DNA of 64,000 nt from Neocallimastix lanati (nom. inval.) (Eukaryota; Neocallimastigomycota; Neocallimastigomycetes; Neocallimastigales; Neocallimastigaceae), in assembly GCA_016946835.1 (NCBI GenBank), contig JACVTC010000021.1, positions 1,013,501-1,077,500 on the forward strand, in the 5' to 3' direction. Positions 63,201-64,000 of the stretch are shown piece after piece. Each line of letters begins with the position of its first letter. The first letter of the stretch is position 1. The notes beneath the pieces were generated by a model. It saw only the letters and a program-made list of their open reading frames with translations. It made no database searches and had not been told where the DNA came from. The position numbers and the translations under genes are program-made.

Positions 63201-64000
63201 TTAATAGTAATATCATTTAATTTTCTATAATCCACTACCATTTTCCATTTACCATTCTTTTTAGGAACGAGAATAACTGGGAACGACCATGATGATTTTG
63301 AAGGTTCTATCAATCCATTTCTTAATAATTTACTTATTTCTTCTCTTAGTATACTCATTTGTTTCTTATTTGCTACTCGATACATTCTTTGTTTAATTGG
63401 CATTCGACCACTTATGATTTTTATTTTATGACTTAGTAATTTCAATTTACCTAAATCATCTGTATCAAGTGCCAATACATTTATATTATTTAATAATAAA
63501 AACTTTAGTTTGTTTCTAATTTTTGTTGGTGCTTTCGCCGCAATTTCATGAATAGTTATTTCCTTTACACTTTTAAAATTCTTATCAGTATTTTCAATAG
63601 AAATATCAATATTTTTGATTACACTGTTTTCATAATTCTTTTTATTATTAATTTCATTTATTTTTGTTAATAAAGAATAATTATTTTGTAAAGAATTTTT
63701 ATTATCTTTTTTGCTACCACTTATAACGAAATCATTAATATCATTAACATGATGATTAATATTGAAAGAATTTTTATTATTAACATCTTCATTAAAAATT
63801 GAGGAAAAATTTTTATTACTAATAGTATTATCAACATCTTTAGAAATTATATTATCATTTTTATCATTACAAAAATTTTTAGAAGGTTTATCAGTATTAA
63901 TATTATTTTTATTAAGGTTTTCAGAAAGATTATTAATATTATTTTTATTTCCAAAAATATTATAAGGATTATTAGTATTATTAATGCTATTTAAGTTTTC
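60212..64000 (-). CDS. gypsy G Pol: RT-RNase H-integrase (5' end outside window)
   Basis: Open from the right window edge to the stop at 60212, at least 1262 codons without a lesion. The rightmost ~450 bp encode an Asn-rich linker; no protease motif is reached. RT: SFPVILVPKKNGKWKMVVDYRKLN, FGLCNAPATFQREMN and the catalytic YMDD (MFIYMDDLVIFS). RNase H: IRTDASLDGISG. An unusual Asn-rich insert of about 240 residues (roughly 61390-62120) separates RNase H from the integrase zinc finger (GHEG...CHDC). Integrase: GLDIIGP, ITDNGPQF and GQVENRN (D, D, E), C-terminal RRKLDPFYTGPFRI. No chromodomain. Neighbouring LTR intact; the element may be active. Confidence 0.92.
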   Translation of the reverse strand, partial: ENLNSINNTNNPYNIFGNKNNINNLSENLNKNNINTDKPSKNFCNDKNDNIISKDVDNTISNKNFSSIFNEDVNNKNSFNINHHVNDINDFVISGSKKDNKNSLQNNYSLLTKINEINNKKNYENSVIKNIDISIENTDKNFKSVKEITIHEIAAKAPTKIRNKLKFLLLNNINVLALDTDDLGKLKLLSHKIKIISGRMPIKQRMYRVANKKQMSILREEISKLLRNGLIEPSKSSWSFPVILVPKKNGKWKMVVDYRKLNDITIKDAYPLPYIEEILFSIGIKVKYLTTLDLFSGFHQISMEKEDRDKTCFTTMFGNYNYKVMPFGLCNAPATFQREMNRIFLPLIGKCMFIYMDDLVIFSDTLEQHILDLQKVFDIIKENGLKANLSKCHFIKQEVEVLGHILSTEGIKPVPKKVDVISKWESPKNITQLRSFLGAIGYYRKFIKDFAIIAQPLFKLLKKNIKYIWDDITEERFKILKEKLIEAPILKYPDYDKQFFIRTDASLDGISGVLMQKDKDNIEHPILYISRSLKPTEINYSITDLEGTAAYYCCLKFKPYFSGNKYDTILYTDHKPLIGLFNNKEPNNARQARWVITFSMLKIVVKYEQGKKNVIADALSRLIPDSKNINKEIKNNTLFIHLNNNENINYDSIENINKMNNTNKNDYPLNNISEENNYVYFNKNNLDNNIINSLNKLKNNNNNNYIFKNLNNNSSVNSYYEKFNNNNNDKNFYLENFDNNCNNSSNDIKNFSKEFCNHNQNNIKIFSEKLNYNNINKNCIKNFYENNYDKNPLINISENSYNKNLNTCNSKINDNYNENNINLNKSKDNNNLENYYILNKDSIENNFNENEIIFVTTNDDSNNTKVEELNNSIAIKEYLKKKIIIIDNIKYFKDGENILKFVENKEEKIELLLAAHSVGHEGYYKTYDRLKRKYYWENMSKDVELLVKTCHDCQMNRPQPINRGTESFATKPSLPFTRVGLDIIGPLPITKSNNKYIIVLVDYFTKWVEAEPFPTIESKDVIKFLTNVFSRHGIPEILITDNGPQFTSNATKGFLDLYNVYVHYISTYHPESNGQVENRNREIIKYIRLLGGTEKNWDEILPVALWALRTCKSEVTKFSSFELLYGRTDLQPFELTIAYNDRNINETFDEYLIRKFTTHHKWIMEATANIDNANKLWENRIKQQKSMNTVFEPGDLVLVRNFSRRKLDPFYTGPFRIVQMNYNTACICDIYTGELADRNVHQKNLVHYYTWYNQTSGDEVSS

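Larger units (their letters stand above)
58983..64000 (-). mobile_element. Ty3/gypsy element G, runs off the right edge
   Basis: 3' LTR and an uninterrupted pol. Gag, protease and 5' LTR, if present, lie beyond 64000. Confidence 0.88.

Overview
The window is extremely A+T-rich (clearly well above three quarters A+T by eye outside the coding blocks) and is built almost entirely of retrotransposons. It looks like repeat-dense eukaryotic DNA. The long Asn/Lys-rich reading frames, chromodomain-type Ty3/gypsy elements and single-ORF Gag-Pol elements would suit an AT-rich early-diverging fungus or a similar protist-like genome, but the organism cannot be fixed from sequence alone. I see no convincing host gene, tRNA or rRNA.

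Layout: 1-2930, a chromovirus-type Gag/protease/chromodomain ORF with the reverse transcriptase excised in frame, bounded by poly(A) tracts. 3143-4997, an LTR fused directly to an integrase ORF. 5530-6241, a solo LTR. 7267-12056, gypsy element A (minus strand; 3' LTR plus gag-pol with two frameshifts). 13271-21050, a pile of solo LTRs with almost no unique DNA between them. Inside one of these is the most unusual object in the window: 19263-19940 holds a decayed rolling-circle replication initiator (Rep) of the CRESS-DNA-virus type, with a stem-loop carrying the nonanucleotide TAGTATTAC, two iteron-like repeats and a TATA box, all enclosed by a ~39-bp direct repeat. 21052-34337, gypsy element B (plus strand, TSD ATTAG). 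Its 5' LTR was hit by an apparently very young copia element (21604-27922, TSD GTTAT, the two LTRs read as identical), and its 3' LTR is partly replaced by a piece of another gypsy element. 34344-37993, gypsy D (minus, 5'-truncated). 38696-42965, more solo and nested LTRs. 42970-51185, gypsy E (minus, near-complete, TSD TAGG, with a solo LTR in its 5' LTR). 51870-52852, a solo LTR with TSD CAAGG. 54482-56489, a gag-protease fragment (gypsy F). 57587-60199, LTRs. 60212 to the window end, gypsy G pol (minus), open through the right edge.

Functionally these are self-replicating genes: Gag forms the particle, protease cuts the polyprotein, reverse transcriptase and RNase H copy the RNA, and integrase inserts the copy. 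The sequence also shows control elements rarely visible by eye: two -1 ribosomal frameshift signals of identical geometry at gag-pol junctions, a Tf1-like self-priming site in gypsy B, a half-tRNA-Lys primer site in the copia element, and tandem hairpins in the copia leader. Nesting and target-site duplications give a relative order of insertion, with the copia element among the latest. Most gypsy copies carry one to three disabling frameshifts or stop codons.
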